From positions 1-52,891 of the forward strand of contig DBOL01000014.1 in the NCBI GenBank assembly GCA_002299555.1: a stretch of DNA of 52,891 bases. The letters run 5' to 3'. A model generated the notes under the pieces. It ran no database searches. It had not been told where the DNA came from and was given only the letters and a program-made list of their open reading frames with translations. The translations under genes and the position numbers were made by a program. How positions within the stretch are numbered: the first letter of the stretch is position 1; every line of letters begins with the position of its first letter. The DNA is from Candidatus Aminicenantes bacterium UBA647. GTDB lineage: Bacteria > Acidobacteriota > Aminicenantia > UBA2199. This document shows positions 52,293-52,891 of the stretch, in pieces.

Positions 52293-52891
52293 TTATTGGG
52301 GATCATTTGCAGCATTTGTTATGTAAAAAGTATCACTCTCAACACGGATCTTCCCGTCAAGTGTCTCAATTATAATAGTATATAAACTTGTTATAAGATC
52401 TCTGCTTATCTCTCCCCGGAACAGGCCGTCATTTGGAGTGCTTTGAGTGAGGATTGTTGTTTGTACTCCATTCAGAACTCTCTTGAGGAAAATTCTCACA
52501 CTGAGGCTCTGACTTCCGACCCCGGTCTTCAACCACATAATTCTTATTGGGAATGGCAAAGATGTGTTTCCCAATTTAAGACGCCAGTTATGATCTTTGG
52601 GGGGATGAGTGATTTTTATGGAAGGAGAAGGTAATTTTACATTTCTTTTGAGAACGAGAATATTATTTTGTCTTTTGACCAACTTTCTGAATGGGGGTTG
52701 TGAGGGAATCCTCCGATTTTCATCTATCCCAGTTTCTGAGGCAGTGTTATTAGTTGGCGGTGTTTCGATAGTAAAAGGAGCACTATCATCCCAAACATTA
52801 TTGTCCAGTGTTTTTATCCTAATTGTGTATGTTCCGCCTGGCACATCATTAAAAAAGTTTGGAGGACATCTGAATCTTTTATCGTTGGTCG
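52293..52891 (-). CDS. Surface protein with tandem Kre9/KNH-like beta domains (partial)
   Basis: The frame stays open to the right window edge, so the N-terminus is missing; a GTG at 52844 is internal. About 198 codons remain. One domain ends PGGTYTIRIKTLDNNVWDDS and a second spans SIKITHPPKDHNWRLK...FRGEISRD...YTIIIETLDGKIRVESDTFYI. Both match the Ser-Thr-rich/Kre9-KNH-like beta-sandwich pattern found at the C-termini of bacterial secreted proteins. The linker between them is rich in Thr, Asn and Pro. It is probably exported and may adhere to surfaces or other proteins; what lies upstream is unknown. Confidence 0.75.
   Translation of the reverse strand, partial: TNDKRFRCPPNFFNDVPGGTYTIRIKTLDNNVWDDSAPFTIETPPTNNTASETGIDENRRIPSQPPFRKLVKRQNNILVLKRNVKLPSPSIKITHPPKDHNWRLKLGNTSLPFPIRIMWLKTGVGSQSLSVRIFLKRVLNGVQTTILTQSTPNDGLFRGEISRDLITSLYTIIIETLDGKIRVESDTFYITNAANDPQ

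Noticed and set aside
1..52891. CRISPR array, IS element, prophage, tRNA or rRNA genes
   Set aside because: No regular direct repeats with spacers, transposase, integrase, capsid-type genes, cloverleaf or rRNA core sequence was noticed on either strand.

Overview
The window is AT-rich (roughly 37-38% GC by eye), densely packed and bacterial. It codes for Skp/OmpH, lipoproteins with lipoboxes, many Sec-exported enzymes and PlsY/GpsA phospholipid synthesis, which together suggest a didermic (Gram-negative type) heterotroph. Several families here (exported C69 dipeptidases, an exported oligopeptidase B, Kre9/KNH-like beta domains, a TIGR02265-like protein) recur in poorly cultivated phyla such as Aminicenantes, but the phylum cannot be fixed from this sequence. 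No rRNA, tRNA, CRISPR array, transposase or phage gene was seen. It reads as ordinary chromosome plus one likely peptide-modification cassette.

Left edge (1-3517, + strand): a tightly overlapping set. It holds the end of an HPr-kinase-like P-loop protein, a radical SAM/SPASM protein, a PqqD-like peptide-recognition protein, a Ser/His signal-peptidase-like protease and a second, paralogous radical SAM/SPASM protein. This is the gene content expected of a RiPP (ribosomally made, modified peptide) cassette resembling the SynChlorMet type. No precursor gene is visible, so it probably lies upstream of the window. It is the most interesting system here. Facing it is a minus-strand run (8341 to 3501): sodium:solute symporter, Asp/Glu-racemase-family enzyme, GT4 glycosyltransferase, and a bacterial eRF1/Vms1-like release factor with a zinc ribbon.

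8.6-16.4 kb: secreted proteolysis. A PKD-containing subtilisin, an exported oligopeptidase B and a C69 dipeptidase, with a DHA2-type exporter and Skp. 16.6-30.2 kb: a small hypothetical; a metH-metF methionine/folate operon; an exported class C beta-lactamase-family hydrolase; and a minus-strand run of cupin, acyl-CoA ligase, Ski2-like RNA helicase and ABC exporter. 30.2-36.6 kb: AlkD-like DNA repair, an EEP-fold lipoprotein, two-subunit class I fumarase, a DUF2202 protein and a large GT39-like membrane protein. 36.6-46 kb: a Thr-nucleophile sulfatase-like lipoprotein; a HEAT-cyclophilin lipoprotein; an overlapping plsY-gpsA-FHA/GAF/adenylate cyclase-TPR operon; a TIGR02265-like protein; truA; rpmB. 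46-52.9 kb: an SLC13/RCK transporter, a second C69 dipeptidase, an exported bleomycin-hydrolase-like C1 peptidase, a group II PLP decarboxylase, and a partial Kre9/KNH-like surface protein.

Taken together, five exported peptidases, an amino-acid racemase, an amino-acid decarboxylase, cation-coupled transporters and fumarase fit an organism living on proteins and peptides. Many genes overlap by 4-23 bases or sit end to end. Nine candidate sigma-70-type promoters were found by eye, seven with exactly 17-bp spacers and TTGACA/TATAAT-like boxes. Several of them help choose between alternative start codons.
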